Made by a program: the position numbers and the translations under genes. Shown here in pieces: positions 52,923 through 61,960 of a DNA stretch of 64,000 bases; within the stretch, counting starts at the first letter, position 1, and each line of letters opens with the position of its first letter. The stretch lies in assembly GCA_032068765.1 (NCBI GenBank), contig DAMBHY010000002.1:124001-188000 (forward strand). The letters run 5' to 3'. Source of the stretch: DAMBHY01 sp032068765 (GTDB lineage: Bacteria > Bacteroidota > Bacteroidia > Bacteroidales > Dysgonomonadaceae). The notes under the pieces are model-generated. The model saw only the letters and a program-made list of their open reading frames with translations. It was not told the origin of the DNA and ran no database searches.

Positions 52923-55900
52923 TTACCTCAAATCCTTTAAAATCTCACTAATCGCTTTTTCTAATTGAGGATCTCGGTTATTTATCTTATCCTCGAAAGT
53001 ATTCTTTATGTAAATGTCGGGAGCCACGCCGTTGAGCTCTAGGTCTTTGCCGTCCAGGGTGTAGCAGCCCCAACTCGGCAGACGATAAAACGAACCATCC
53101 ACTAATCCGTTACCGGAGGTGAAGATAATCCAGCGATATGTTTCCGTACCAATGATTTTTCCGAGTTTCAACTCGCGGAATCCGTTGGCGGTCACTTCTG
53201 CGTCGCTCAGCGACTGTTCGTTTATCAACAGCACGATAGGTTTGGTAGCGGGTGTGAAGTTAGGCTGGATGGCAAGTTTGCCTTCGCGATATTTCCATTT
53301 CATATACGCGCGTTGCGACAAGAATTGCAGCACGGCGTCGTGCACGTTGCCTCCACGGTTGTAGCGTAGGTCGAGGATGATGCCGTCTTTTTGCTGAGCA
53401 TAGAGCATCATGTCGGTGAGGAATACCTCCAATTGTCCGCTGCTCATATCCTTCATATGGGAGTAGGCAATGCGGTTGTTGCTCAGCTCGTCCACTCGTT
53501 TGCGATTGTTGGTAATCCATTCGTTATAGAGGTCGGTGTTGAAGCTGCCTCTGTTTTGCGGGTGGATTTTCACTTTTTTGCCGCCCTGGAATTCGAGTTC
53601 TATCTCTTTGCTCAGGGAGGTGCTGGTGAAATAGTAGTCACGGTCTACGTTTTCATCTACGCGCTGGCCGTTCACGCTCACGAGTACATCGCCCGGCTTG
53701 ATGTTGATGGAACTTCTGTAGGCGTTGCTTTTGGGAACGACATATTTGACTACGAAAGGTCGTGCATCTTCAAACATGATGCCCGTTTCGTTGGTGACGT
53801 TGGTGAGATTTTTTCTTTCTTCCGCACCGCTGCTGCTGAATCCCATGTGTGACGAGTTGAGCTCGTTGAGCATGTCTCCGAGAAGCATGCGTAGGTCGGT
53901 GCGGTTAGTGACGTAAGGCAGGTACTTTTCGTACTCTTTCTTGATGCCCTGCCAGTCGGTGTTGTGAAAGTTTTCGTCGTAGAAGTTTTCTTCCACTCCC
54001 GCCCATGTTTCATAAAACATCTGCGTAAATTCGTCCGACAGGTTGCGGGTAAATTTGTAATCCGTATCTATGCCTTTGGCGCTGTTGTCGTCGAGGTTGT
54101 AAGTTTTTATTTCGCCGTTGGCAAGGATGAAATATTTTCCGCTTACGGATATCATGTCAGATACCCATCCGTCCATTACCTTTTGGGTTTTGTTGTCTTC
54201 AAACGGCTCTTTGATGGTTCGGTAGAAGTTGCGCTTGCCTTCGTGGTCGGAAGTGTAGAAAACATATGTTTTGTTATTGTTGGCGAAAGTCATGATTACT
54301 TCTTGCGAACCACCGTTCGGACCTACCATCTCAAGACGATACATGATATCTTCCATGTTGATTTTGACTGGGTCGGGAGTTTTCTTGTCTTCTTTCTTTA
54401 CCGCAGGTTTACGTTTTTTGTCGTCCTTCTTGTTCGCAGTAGTGTCTTTAGGCTCTTCCTTGAAGAGTTCTTTAAACTTGTCGCTCTTGTATGGATCATC
54501 GTAGTAATCCAAAGGCATGCGGTAAAGTTTTTCGTTGCCTTCGCCACGCGGATAAGATGGGTTGGTGCGAGATGAGGTAAAATATATGCTTTTGCCGTCG
54601 GGTGCCCACGTGGGTGAGTTTTCGCTTACTGCTGTGTTGGTAAGGTTGATAACTTTTCCACTTTTGAGGTTGTAGATGAAAATGTCGTTTTCGAAATTTC
54701 GTTTCGCGTTGTACATCAACCATTCACCGTCAGGTGAGAAGGAAGGGTCACCGCTTTGGATTGCCCACACTTCGTCTTTGACGATGGTTTTGCTTGCACC
54801 GGATTTCAAGTCGAGCAGTCGGAGCTCGTCGCGACCGCTCACGTAAGCGGCTTGTTTTCTGTCTTTATTGAGTTTTATAGATCGGTTGTTTCGGTTCTCT
54901 TTAGTAAGTTGTCGCAGATTGCTGCCATCCGCCGCGTTGATGGTGTACAGGTTTTGATATCCGTTATATGTCTGGTTGAAAAGCAGTGTACGATTGTCTG
55001 CCAGCCATTTTACTTCCATCGCTCTTTCTGCGCCTTTTCTGTTCAGTTTCTGGATGAATTTTCCGCTAATATCGCTTATAAATATTTCACCGCGCGAGAT
55101 GAAAGCGATTTTTTTGCCGTCAGGCGAAACGTCGAAGTTTGATATTTTACCTTTTATGTTGAATTCCTGCGATTGGGTTAAAATGTTGTTGCGGTATACC
55201 TGCAGGGGAACGCGTTCGGAGTTTCTTGTTTTCGTGTCGTAGATGTATAGCTGATAATCTTTTTCAAAAACTACGCGGCTGCCGTCTGCCGAAACGAATG
55301 GTCTTTTGACTGACGAGTCGAAAGAAGTCAGGCGCGTGCTTTTGCCGTCTTTCAGTGTGTAGAGGTTGTATTTGTCTTTCCATTCGTCGGAGACGAAGTA
55401 GACGTTGCCGTTTTTATCCACCGTCTGCCAGAGGTCTTTACCATTGTAGGTGGTGTATTTGTTGAATGTTTTTGTTTTTGGGTTGTACGATTGGATGTCG
55501 GGATTAAAATCGCCTTTGTATCGGGTGCGGGTTGGGAACATGTAGCTTTCCCATGAGTCGCTGAAATAGATATCTCCTGATGGCGCTTCTGCAGCATTGT
55601 GCGCAAAAGTGAAGTATCCTGGGAACAGACGTTGAGCTGTTCCGCCATTGATATTCACCTTATAACTCCCGAACAGATTGTAACGGTTGGAAGTGAAATA
55701 GATTTGTTTGCTGTCCCAGCTCCAGTTGTCCACCTGGTCGTTGGCATCGCTCCAAGTGAGTTGTTTTATGTTTCCTCCGTTCATCGGCATCACATACACA
55801 TCGTAGTTTCCGAACTGGTTAGACGAAAACGCCAGCCATTTGCCGTCAGGCGACACGCGCGGATAGATTTCTTCTCCTTCCATTCCCGTCAGGCGGAAAG

Positions 55901-56060
55901 ATTGCCCGGTCTTAACATCGGCTTTCCACAAATCACCTTCGAAAGAATAGATGACCGTTTGTCCGTCGGGCGTTAGCGTTGGATACGAAGCAAAATAGGT
56001 TTGAGCTTTTGTCGCGATAGCGAAAAAGGAGAGAAGCAATAACAAGTATAATTTCTTCAT
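52923..56060 (-). CDS. Tricorn-protease-like S41 peptidase with PDZ domain
   Basis: 1045 residues from the ATG at 56060, selected over 16 upstream codons because MKKLYLLLLLSFFAIATKAQ is a signal peptide. A beta-propeller of WD-type repeats (FSPDGEWLMYNAKRNFENDIFIYNL, WAPDGKSIYFTSSR) is followed by a Lys/Asp-rich insert (KKDDKKRKPAVKKEDKK), a second beta region, the tricorn core domain (YETWAGVEENFYDENFHNTDW), a PDZ domain (SINIKPGDVLVSVNGQRV) and the S41 catalytic domain with INEQSLSDAEVTANGF containing the nucleophile Ser. This is the order of archaeal tricorn. It is a periplasmic peptidase degrading oligopeptides. GC content is slightly higher than its neighbours. Confidence 0.93.
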   Translation of the reverse strand: MKKLYLLLLLSFFAIATKAQTYFASYPTLTPDGQTVIYSFEGDLWKADVKTGQSFRLTGMEGEEIYPRVSPDGKWLAFSSNQFGNYDVYVMPMNGGNIKQLTWSDANDQVDNWSWDSKQIYFTSNRYNLFGSYKVNINGGTAQRLFPGYFTFAHNAAEAPSGDIYFSDSWESYMFPTRTRYKGDFNPDIQSYNPKTKTFNKYTTYNGKDLWQTVDKNGNVYFVSDEWKDKYNLYTLKDGKSTRLTSFDSSVKRPFVSADGSRVVFEKDYQLYIYDTKTRNSERVPLQVYRNNILTQSQEFNIKGKISNFDVSPDGKKIAFISRGEIFISDISGKFIQKLNRKGAERAMEVKWLADNRTLLFNQTYNGYQNLYTINAADGSNLRQLTKENRNNRSIKLNKDRKQAAYVSGRDELRLLDLKSGASKTIVKDEVWAIQSGDPSFSPDGEWLMYNAKRNFENDIFIYNLKSGKVINLTNTAVSENSPTWAPDGKSIYFTSSRTNPSYPRGEGNEKLYRMPLDYYDDPYKSDKFKELFKEEPKDTTANKKDDKKRKPAVKKEDKKTPDPVKINMEDIMYRLEMVGPNGGSQEVIMTFANNNKTYVFYTSDHEGKRNFYRTIKEPFEDNKTQKVMDGWVSDMISVSGKYFILANGEIKTYNLDDNSAKGIDTDYKFTRNLSDEFTQMFYETWAGVEENFYDENFHNTDWQGIKKEYEKYLPYVTNRTDLRMLLGDMLNELNSSHMGFSSSGAEERKNLTNVTNETGIMFEDARPFVVKYVVPKSNAYRSSINIKPGDVLVSVNGQRVDENVDRDYYFTSTSLSKEIELEFQGGKKVKIHPQNRGSFNTDLYNEWITNNRKRVDELSNNRIAYSHMKDMSSGQLEVFLTDMMLYAQQKDGIILDLRYNRGGNVHDAVLQFLSQRAYMKWKYREGKLAIQPNFTPATKPIVLLINEQSLSDAEVTANGFRELKLGKIIGTETYRWIIFTSGNGLVDGSFYRLPSWGCYTLDGKDLELNGVAPDIYIKNTFEDKINNRDPQLEKAISEILKDLR

Positions 56061-56131
56061 TGGTAAATTTTGTATTTTGTGTTTAATTTTAAAGCAATTT
56101 AGTGGCAACCGTATCGATTGTGTATCGGGCG

Positions 56132-56139
56132 CAAATATA
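56132..56139 (-). promoter_or_regulatory. -7 box of the tricorn-like protease gene
   Basis: The minus strand reads TATATTTG, an exact fit, 72 bases from the start at 56060. Confidence 0.55.
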
Positions 56140-56315
56140 GTTACTTTTTTAATTATTTCACATTTAGCTGCCGCCGATTTGTAATCGATGGTTTGCTTTT
56201 TTTAGGAAATTATCATAGTTTGTTCAGGGTATGGTTTCACAAAAGGCAATTGCGCTATATTAATGGTTTTTCATGTTGATGTTGACTTGCAAAAATATCC
56301 GTAATAATCCGCAAT

Positions 56316-56338
56316 AAGATGTAGCTGAGCTACGTCTT
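56316..56338 (-). terminator. Hairpin behind the small membrane protein gene
   Basis: AAGATGTAGC / GCTACGTCTT with a 3-base loop, 28 bases after the stop at 56366. The following T content is weak, so a terminator role is tentative. 56140-56315 shows nothing else. Confidence 0.5.
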
Positions 56339-56365
56339 TCTTCGCTGATAGTAGAGAAAATATTA

Positions 56366-56542
56366 TTACTGCTTACTCTTCCTTGATAATACGAAATGAT
56401 AGATTAGAAAGATGACAGATATTGCGGCTGCTGTAATCTTCACCCACTCTGGAAGTTCTACAATTAGTCCGTCCACAATTAGAGATAATGAAACTATTCC
56501 GAGAGCTATTAATAGGTATATTTTACTTTTATAGTTGTACAT
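56366..56542 (-). CDS. 58-residue membrane protein with two TM helices
   Basis: MYNYKSKIYLLIALGIVSLS... contains two hydrophobic segments (about 8-29 and 33-52) joined by ELPEWVKI, with basic ends (YNYKSK, LSRKSKQ). The charge pattern suggests both ends face the cytoplasm. No family is recognised; it is too short for many gene finders. It is isolated between the tricorn-like gene and repeat array C, 230 bases from the array. Confidence 0.5.
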   Translation of the reverse strand: MYNYKSKIYLLIALGIVSLSLIVDGLIVELPEWVKITAAAISVIFLIYHFVLSRKSKQ

Positions 56543-56771
56543 ATTGCTGGGTGTGTAGTAATAATTGAGTTGTAAATGTAGGTATTATTTTCAAATTAAT
56601 TGCGTGTTTTTGCCAATTGCTGCTGCGTGATTGTATCACGCTATTATACAATAGATATTTTTATCACACGAAGGATTCATGCGATAGTTCGAAGGGAGCG
56701 GGGCGTAGAATATGAAATTATAGTAATTCTGTCTTTGTGACACCATTCAAAATCTTCAGATTAACAAAATT

Positions 56772-57140
56772 CATGTGTGTTTTTTGCGTAAACACCTTCA
56801 GTTGAGAAAAATCATCTGTATTTTTTGAATAAATGACTTTTGAAAAGAAAATACACCTGTAGAAAATGAATCTACAGTGTAGAATGGAAAAATACATCTG
56901 CTTTTTTTGAATCTACGGTGTAGAATGAGATTCTTCATCTGCATTTTTTGAATCTACGGTGTAAAATGAGATTCTTCATCTGTATTTTTTGAATCTATGT
57001 TGTAGAATGGAATTCTTCAAATGATTTTTTCTAATCTGAGCCATTTAACGAGAAAATACGTTTGTATTTTGTGAATCTGAAGAGTTTGAGAGGAAAATAC
57101 GGAGGTTGATGACAGAAAATACTTTTCAGTTCTAAACTGC
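56772..57140. repeat. Repeat array C: nine units of exactly 41 bp
   Basis: Units start at 56772, 56813, 56854, 56895, 56936, 56977, 57018, 57059 and 57100. The consensus is CATCTGTATTTTTTGAATCT then ACGGTGTAGAATGAGAAAATA or ...GATTCTT. Units 4-6 are nearly identical; outer ones have drifted while keeping register. Each unit contains a T6 tract, so the tracts recur every 41 bp. The period is not a multiple of three, which excludes a coding explanation. It lies between divergently oriented genes (56542 minus, 57458 plus). 57141-57333 shows no gene. Confidence 0.85.
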
Positions 57141-57333
57141 TATTTTTTAGTCACAAGTTGCAAACTTGCGCGAGTTCAAGGGTAGCGAAAGCTAGTATAG
57201 ATATATAAAACTTTCGTCAAGTAATTTTTTCAAACGATATTTGATCAATAAGTTTGCTTTTTATAAAAATCATTAATAATAATCCCAAATATTCAATCAC
57301 CTATGTTAACTTCCAATTCCCACAATCTTTCAT

Positions 57334-57341
57334 TATCTTTG
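57334..57341 (+). promoter_or_regulatory. -7 box of the ettA gene
   Basis: TATCTTTG, fitting TAnnTTTG, giving a leader of roughly 110 bases before the start at 57458. Confidence 0.55.
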
Positions 57342-57457
57342 CACCTCAAATTTAAGAATAAAGACAAAAAAAGAAAAGACGGAAAAATGCTTTCTATTCG
57401 TCTAACGTCAAACATTCGCATTCCCAAATCCGAAATCAAAAATCATAAATATAAGTT

Positions 57458-59137
57458 ATGTCCGACGACAAAAAAATTATTTTCTCCATGGTGGGCGTGA
57501 GCAAGACTTTCCCACCTCACAAACAAGTATTAAAAGACATTTACCTTTCGTTTTACTATGGTGCCAAAATAGGTATTATTGGTCTCAACGGTTCTGGTAA
57601 ATCTACGCTTTTGAAGATTATCGCCGGTATTGAAAAAGAATATCAGGGCGAAGTGGTTTCCGACAAAAGTTTTTCGGTCGGTTATTTGGAACAAGACCCG
57701 AAACTCGACCCTGACAAAACTGTCATCGAAGTGGTGCGCGAAGGCGTGCAGCCGATTATGGATTTGCTAAACGAGTATGAAGATATCAACCTGAAATTTG
57801 GTTTGCCTGAGTATTACGAAAATGAAGATAAAATGAACGGTCTCTTTGCAAGACAGGCGGAATTGCAGGATAAATTGGACGCTGCCGATGCGTGGAGCAT
57901 CGACAACCGACTGGAACGCGCGATGGATGCATTGCGCTGTCCACCGGAAGAGCAACCTATCCGCGAACTCTCGGGAGGGGAACGCCGCCGTGTAGCTTTG
58001 TGCCGTTTGCTATTGCAGGAACCTGATGTGTTATTGCTTGATGAGCCAACCAATCACTTGGATGCTGAATCTATCGACTGGCTGGAACAACACCTACAAA
58101 AATATGCAGGAACGGTTATCTGTATCACGCACGACCGTTACTTCCTTGATCACGTAGCTGGCTGGATTCTTGAGCTTGACCGTGGCGAAGGTATTCCCTG
58201 GAAAGGAAATTACACTTCGTGGCTGGAGCAAAAGACCAAACGTATGGAGCAGGAAGAAAAGCAGGCAAGCAAACGCCGCAAGACTTTGCAACGCGAGCTT
58301 GACTGGATAAATATGGCCCCTAAAGCTCGTCAGGCAAAAGGCAAAGCGCGTTTGAATTCTTACGAACAATTGTTGAACGCCGATACCAAAGAGCGTGAAG
58401 AAAAACTCGAGATATTTATCCCTAACGGTCCTCGTTTGGGTAACAAAGTGATTGAAGCCAATGGCGTAGCCAAAGCATTTGGCGACAAGTTGTTGTTCGA
58501 CAATCTGAACTTTATGCTTCCTCCTAATGGTATTGTGGGAATTATCGGACCGAACGGTGCAGGAAAAACTACTTTGTTCCGTTTGATTCAAGGTATGGAA
58601 ACTCCTGACAAAGGCAGCTTCGAAATCGGTGAAACAGTGGTTACGGCGTATGTTGACCAGGCGCACGAATCTATCGACCCTGAGAAAACCGTTTATCAGG
58701 TAGTATCGGGTGGTTCTGAATTTATCCGCGTAGGCGGAAAGGAAATCAACAGCCGCGCATATCTTTCACGTTTTAACTTCACAGGTGCCGACCAAGAAAA
58801 ATTGACCGGTGTGCTTTCAGGTGGGGAGCGTAACCGCCTTCACCTTGCATTGACATTGAAGAGCGAGGCCAACGTGCTGCTTCTCGATGAGCCGACCAAT
58901 GATATTGACGTGAACACGCTCCGTGCCCTAGAGGAAGGTTTGGAAAACTTTGCCGGTTGCGCAGTAGTCATTTCCCACGACCGCTGGTTCCTCGACAGAA
59001 TTTGTACACACATTCTCGCTTTCGAAGGCGATTCTAACGTATTCTATTTCGAAGGTTCGTATAGTGAATACGAAGAAAACAAAAAGATGCGTATGGGGAA
59101 TGTTGAGCCAAAAAGGGTACGATACCGTAAATTATGA
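57458..59137 (+). CDS. ettA: Energy-dependent translational throttle protein (ABC-F ATPase)
   Basis: 559 residues with two ABC ATPase domains and no membrane segment. First Walker A GLNGSGKST, signature LSGGERRRVALCRLL, Walker B LLLDEPTNHLD; second GPNGAGKTT, LSGGERNRLHLAL, LLLDEPTNDID. The linker with KTKRMEQEEKQASKRRKTLQRELDWI and the arm region fit EttA, which binds the ribosomal E site and gates the first peptide bond according to ATP/ADP. The ATG at 57458 follows a separate short open frame that I do not regard as a gene. Length agrees with EttA (about 555). Confidence 0.96.
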   Translation: MSDDKKIIFSMVGVSKTFPPHKQVLKDIYLSFYYGAKIGIIGLNGSGKSTLLKIIAGIEKEYQGEVVSDKSFSVGYLEQDPKLDPDKTVIEVVREGVQPIMDLLNEYEDINLKFGLPEYYENEDKMNGLFARQAELQDKLDAADAWSIDNRLERAMDALRCPPEEQPIRELSGGERRRVALCRLLLQEPDVLLLDEPTNHLDAESIDWLEQHLQKYAGTVICITHDRYFLDHVAGWILELDRGEGIPWKGNYTSWLEQKTKRMEQEEKQASKRRKTLQRELDWINMAPKARQAKGKARLNSYEQLLNADTKEREEKLEIFIPNGPRLGNKVIEANGVAKAFGDKLLFDNLNFMLPPNGIVGIIGPNGAGKTTLFRLIQGMETPDKGSFEIGETVVTAYVDQAHESIDPEKTVYQVVSGGSEFIRVGGKEINSRAYLSRFNFTGADQEKLTGVLSGGERNRLHLALTLKSEANVLLLDEPTNDIDVNTLRALEEGLENFAGCAVVISHDRWFLDRICTHILAFEGDSNVFYFEGSYSEYEENKKMRMGNVEPKRVRYRKL

Positions 59138-59262
59138 TTGATAAAGAATGGAGATTTCATTATTGGTTACAACTCTTAAAAGAGGGAATCAATCATCGCC
59201 ATTCTCATATCAATTCTTAAGACAGCAAAACAACGCTAAAACATTATTCATCATTTATTAAA

Positions 59263-60960
59263 GTGAAACGCTTTTTCCAAATATTAGTCTTCTTGCCATT
59301 CGTCCTTTCACTGCATGCGCAAAACATCAACGTCAGGGGAATGGTTATAGATTCGGTTTACAGAACGCCAGTATCAAATGCGGTGGTGTCAGTAAACGGA
59401 ACACGTTATGGCATGCTGACAAATGGAGCGGGAGAGTTCTTTTTAACTATTCCTTCGGAATTGAGGCCTGCAGATGCTCAGGTTACTGTTTTTTCTGCTC
59501 ACTACAAATTGCAGACGGCAAAGATTGATGGAAATGATGATTACATTATTGTGTCATTGGTACCGCTGGTGCAAGAGCAAAAAGACCTTACATTAGGATT
59601 ACTGCCGAACAAGCCATATATCAAAAAACTAGAAAAGCTGGTGCAGATTGTGGTGGACGACTGGTATCCGCTGGGTGATTCCGCTACGCATAAGTTTGAT
59701 TTTGGAAGAATACAAAACAGCATCATGCTCAATCCGTTGGAGGCATTTCGTGTCAGAGGCGGAGTAGCTTCAACCTCCAATCTTCATCCAAATATCTTTA
59801 CAAAGGGATACGTGGCCTATGGTTTTAAGGATAAGAAATTGAAATACCGGGGCGAACTTGTTTATTCACTTGATCCGAGAATTTATCATGATGGAGAATT
59901 TCCAAAAAGAAATTTCGGAATGGTCTATGAATATGATTTTTGGGCGTATGGAGAAAAACATGCTCGCGAACTCAATGATGAACTTTTGCAATCTTACATC
60001 CGTTCGAAAGATGGTATTATTTATCGAAGATTTTTTGAAATTAACGCGGATGTGGAAACACCGAAAGGTATGGCTTTTACAGCTTGGTGGCGACGTTCCA
60101 CGCTCACACCATCACGACTGACTGATTTTCATCTATTAAGTACCGATACACTTAACAAACCACCAGTTAATCATATCCGGTTTTCAGAAGCAGGGTTGCG
60201 TTTTCGTTATTCCATCGGCGGTGAATCTTATATTCAGAATGGTCGTTCTCGCACCAATACAAGCCTGACAAATCCGGTTGTCTATCTATCGCATAGCGTT
60301 GGTCTTTGGGACAAAGCATCGGATGAACAGACGCCATTTTTTCAACGTACAGAATTATCGCTGCAAAAGCGGTTTGCTTTTGGAAAAAAAGGCAGACTAG
60401 ACGTTGTGGCAGATGCTCAGAAAATATGGGGAACAGTTCCATTCCCGCTTTTAATCTATCCAAATCAACGAATTAAAGGTGTAATTGAAAACAATGGATT
60501 CTACCTGAATCCTGCAATAGAATTCGCCGGAGATGAACAGTATACACTAAGGACTACATTTGTTGGAGATGAGCTGTTTCTCTATAAAATACCTTTGCTT
60601 AATAAATTGTCTGTAAAAGAGTTAGTCTCTTTCAGAATAATGAAAAGTATGCTCAGTAACAAAAATATCCCAACGTTGTATAATCAGTTGCCGGAATTTC
60701 CTTCACAAACATTTATCATGGGGAAAGCCCCTTATATGGAAGCTGCTATTGGACTTACTAACATTTTGGGACTGGCGCGCATCGAATATGTGCACCGCAT
60801 CAATTATCGCAAAAATCCGGGAGCTATTCTGGGGCGTGTAAGGGTGAATTGTAACGATTTAATTTACGAATTACGAGTTACTATTCGGGAATTTGACGAG
60901 TGTCTTAATTTTATTTTCGCCTTCTCTCTTTTTCATCTTTCAGCCTATTATTCCTCATAA
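59263..60960 (+). CDS. Outer-membrane protein, DUF5686-like with carboxypeptidase-regulatory domain
   Basis: 565 residues from a GTG at 59263. Signal peptide (MKRFFQILVFLPFVLSLHAQ), a carboxypeptidase-regulatory-like domain (VRGMVIDSVYRTPVSNAVVSVNG, about 24-105), then a region like DUF5686 (MLNPLEAFRVRGGVASTSNLHPNIFTKGYVAYGFKDKKLKY) and barrel strands. DUF5686 proteins are usually longer (near 800). The end is odd: after RINYRKNPGAILGRVRVN, where a barrel would close with an aromatic residue, about 38 unrelated residues follow to YYSS, partly coded by AATTTACGAATTACGAGTTAC-like intergenic sequence. A lost stop or frameshift near 60846 is likely. Confidence 0.7.
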   Translation: MKRFFQILVFLPFVLSLHAQNINVRGMVIDSVYRTPVSNAVVSVNGTRYGMLTNGAGEFFLTIPSELRPADAQVTVFSAHYKLQTAKIDGNDDYIIVSLVPLVQEQKDLTLGLLPNKPYIKKLEKLVQIVVDDWYPLGDSATHKFDFGRIQNSIMLNPLEAFRVRGGVASTSNLHPNIFTKGYVAYGFKDKKLKYRGELVYSLDPRIYHDGEFPKRNFGMVYEYDFWAYGEKHARELNDELLQSYIRSKDGIIYRRFFEINADVETPKGMAFTAWWRRSTLTPSRLTDFHLLSTDTLNKPPVNHIRFSEAGLRFRYSIGGESYIQNGRSRTNTSLTNPVVYLSHSVGLWDKASDEQTPFFQRTELSLQKRFAFGKKGRLDVVADAQKIWGTVPFPLLIYPNQRIKGVIENNGFYLNPAIEFAGDEQYTLRTTFVGDELFLYKIPLLNKLSVKELVSFRIMKSMLSNKNIPTLYNQLPEFPSQTFIMGKAPYMEAAIGLTNILGLARIEYVHRINYRKNPGAILGRVRVNCNDLIYELRVTIREFDECLNFIFAFSLFHLSAYYSS

Positions 60961-60962
60961 TT

Positions 60963-60998
60963 AAAAGCGTTCGACAAAATGTTTTGCCGAACGCTTTT
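60963..60998. terminator. Bidirectional terminator
   Basis: AAAAGCGTTCG / CGAACGCTTTT, 11-bp perfect stem with an inner CAAAA/TTTTG pairing, T-rich on the right and A-rich on the left. It serves the barrel gene and the small gene ending at 61023. Confidence 0.92.
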
Positions 60999-61022
60999 CT
61001 TTTGAATAATATAAAAAGTGTT

Positions 61023-61187
61023 CTATTTTTTTCCGCCTTTTCCAAAAAGACTGATCAAAAGCCATACTACCAAAATTACTCCAATGATTCCGAACCACAC
61101 ACCGGCTTTAAAAATACCGCCAACTGCTTCGCATGAAGTAAATAAAATTGCAAATAAAGAAAGAAATAAAACGTGATAAGATTTCAT
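61023..61187 (-). CDS. 54-residue lipoprotein-like small membrane protein
   Basis: MKSYHVLFLSLFAILFTSCEAVGG is a lipoprotein-type signal with lipobox TSC19. It is followed by IFKAGVWFGIIGVILVVWLLISLFGKGGKK, a second hydrophobic helix with a glycine- and lysine-rich end. I recall near-identical small proteins in Bacteroidota that are sometimes mislabelled phosphatidate cytidylyltransferase, for which this is far too short. The function is unknown. Monocistronic with its own terminator. Confidence 0.7.
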   Translation of the reverse strand: MKSYHVLFLSLFAILFTSCEAVGGIFKAGVWFGIIGVILVVWLLISLFGKGGKK

Positions 61188-61286
61188 ATTTGTTTGTTTT
61201 AATATTGTTGTAATATTAACATATCTTTCACATAAATTGTTTTCGCCATTTTTTCAAAACCTTTTGAATCTAATAATTCTGTATAA

Positions 61287-61859
61287 TTAAGCATCTAGCC
61301 AGTTTATTATCATTTCTGCGCCATCTTTTGTAATAATAGATTCCGGATGGAATTGAACACCTCGGATAGGGAGAGTTTTATGACTAACAGCCATTATCTG
61401 ATTTTCTGTATCTTTTGCCGTAATTATTAGGCTGTCAGGAAGTGTTTTTTCATCTAACAACCAAGAGTGATAATGTCCGATTTCCGCATTGTGGGGGATA
61501 TTCTTAAAGATTTGTTCGGTTTTGTCAGTTATTACCAGATGCCCCGTATGCCCGTGAAGCGGATGAGAAAGCTGCAATAATTTTCCACCAAAATATTCTC
61601 CTATAGCTTGCAATCCCAAACACACGCCGAGAATAGCGTGGCTTTTGTGTGTTTTATCAATTAACTTCATCAAATTAGGGAATTCCCCAGGTAAACCAGG
61701 ACCGGGTGATAACAGTACATGAGAATAGGATGGGAGCGTGGAGAAATCAATTTTATCAACCTGCACAATATCAAAAATGCAATGTTCGCATTCACGTAGA
61801 AGTTGCACCAAATTATATACAAATGAGTCGTGGCAATTCACCACCAAAACATTTTTCAT
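61287..61859 (-). CDS. pabA: Aminodeoxychorismate/anthranilate synthase glutamine amidotransferase subunit
   Basis: 190-residue class I glutamine amidotransferase that supplies ammonia to PabB. The triad is visible: the Cys in GVCLGLQAIGEYFGG, and His and Glu in VQFHPESI, with the oxyanion segment SPGPGLPGEFP. By sequence alone PabA and TrpG cannot be separated, but the divergent pabB and pabC genes point to para-aminobenzoate for folate synthesis. Its promoter overlaps that of pabB. Confidence 0.9.
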   Translation of the reverse strand: MKNVLVVNCHDSFVYNLVQLLRECEHCIFDIVQVDKIDFSTLPSYSHVLLSPGPGLPGEFPNLMKLIDKTHKSHAILGVCLGLQAIGEYFGGKLLQLSHPLHGHTGHLVITDKTEQIFKNIPHNAEIGHYHSWLLDEKTLPDSLIITAKDTENQIMAVSHKTLPIRGVQFHPESIITKDGAEMIINWLDA

Positions 61860-61885
61860 TTCACTTTGTGTCTTTTTTATGTCAG

Positions 61886-61922
61886 CAAAAGTACGAAAAA
61901 CGCCCCAAATCCACTACTTTTG
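61886..61922. promoter_or_regulatory. Back-to-back pabA and pabB promoters
   Basis: The minus strand has TACTTTTG at 61893-61886 for pabA; the plus strand has TACTTTTG at 61915-61922 for pabB. The two identical -7 boxes are only 21 bases apart, so the -33 region of each falls on or beside the other box. Confidence 0.65.
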
Positions 61923-61960
61923 CATGTATGTTTGAGCGAAGTTCTGCAGTAAAAAATAAG

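Noticed and set aside
53964..55976. Long opposite-strand frames inside the tricorn-like protease gene (for example 53964-54575 and 55599-55976)
   Set aside because: They lie fully within a well-supported gene with intact domains; they are shadows favoured by its higher GC content.
9640..57140. The three arrays as CRISPR
   Set aside because: Units are degenerate throughout, there are no identical repeats separated by unique spacers, and no cas genes occur.
57303..57457. Short frame just ahead of ettA
   Set aside because: It overlaps the promoter box and leader of ettA, is low-complexity and basic, and continues into ettA in another frame.
61023..61187. Calling the 54-residue protein phosphatidate cytidylyltransferase
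   Set aside because: The true enzyme is polytopic and about 270 residues; this is a lipoprotein-like peptide with one extra helix.
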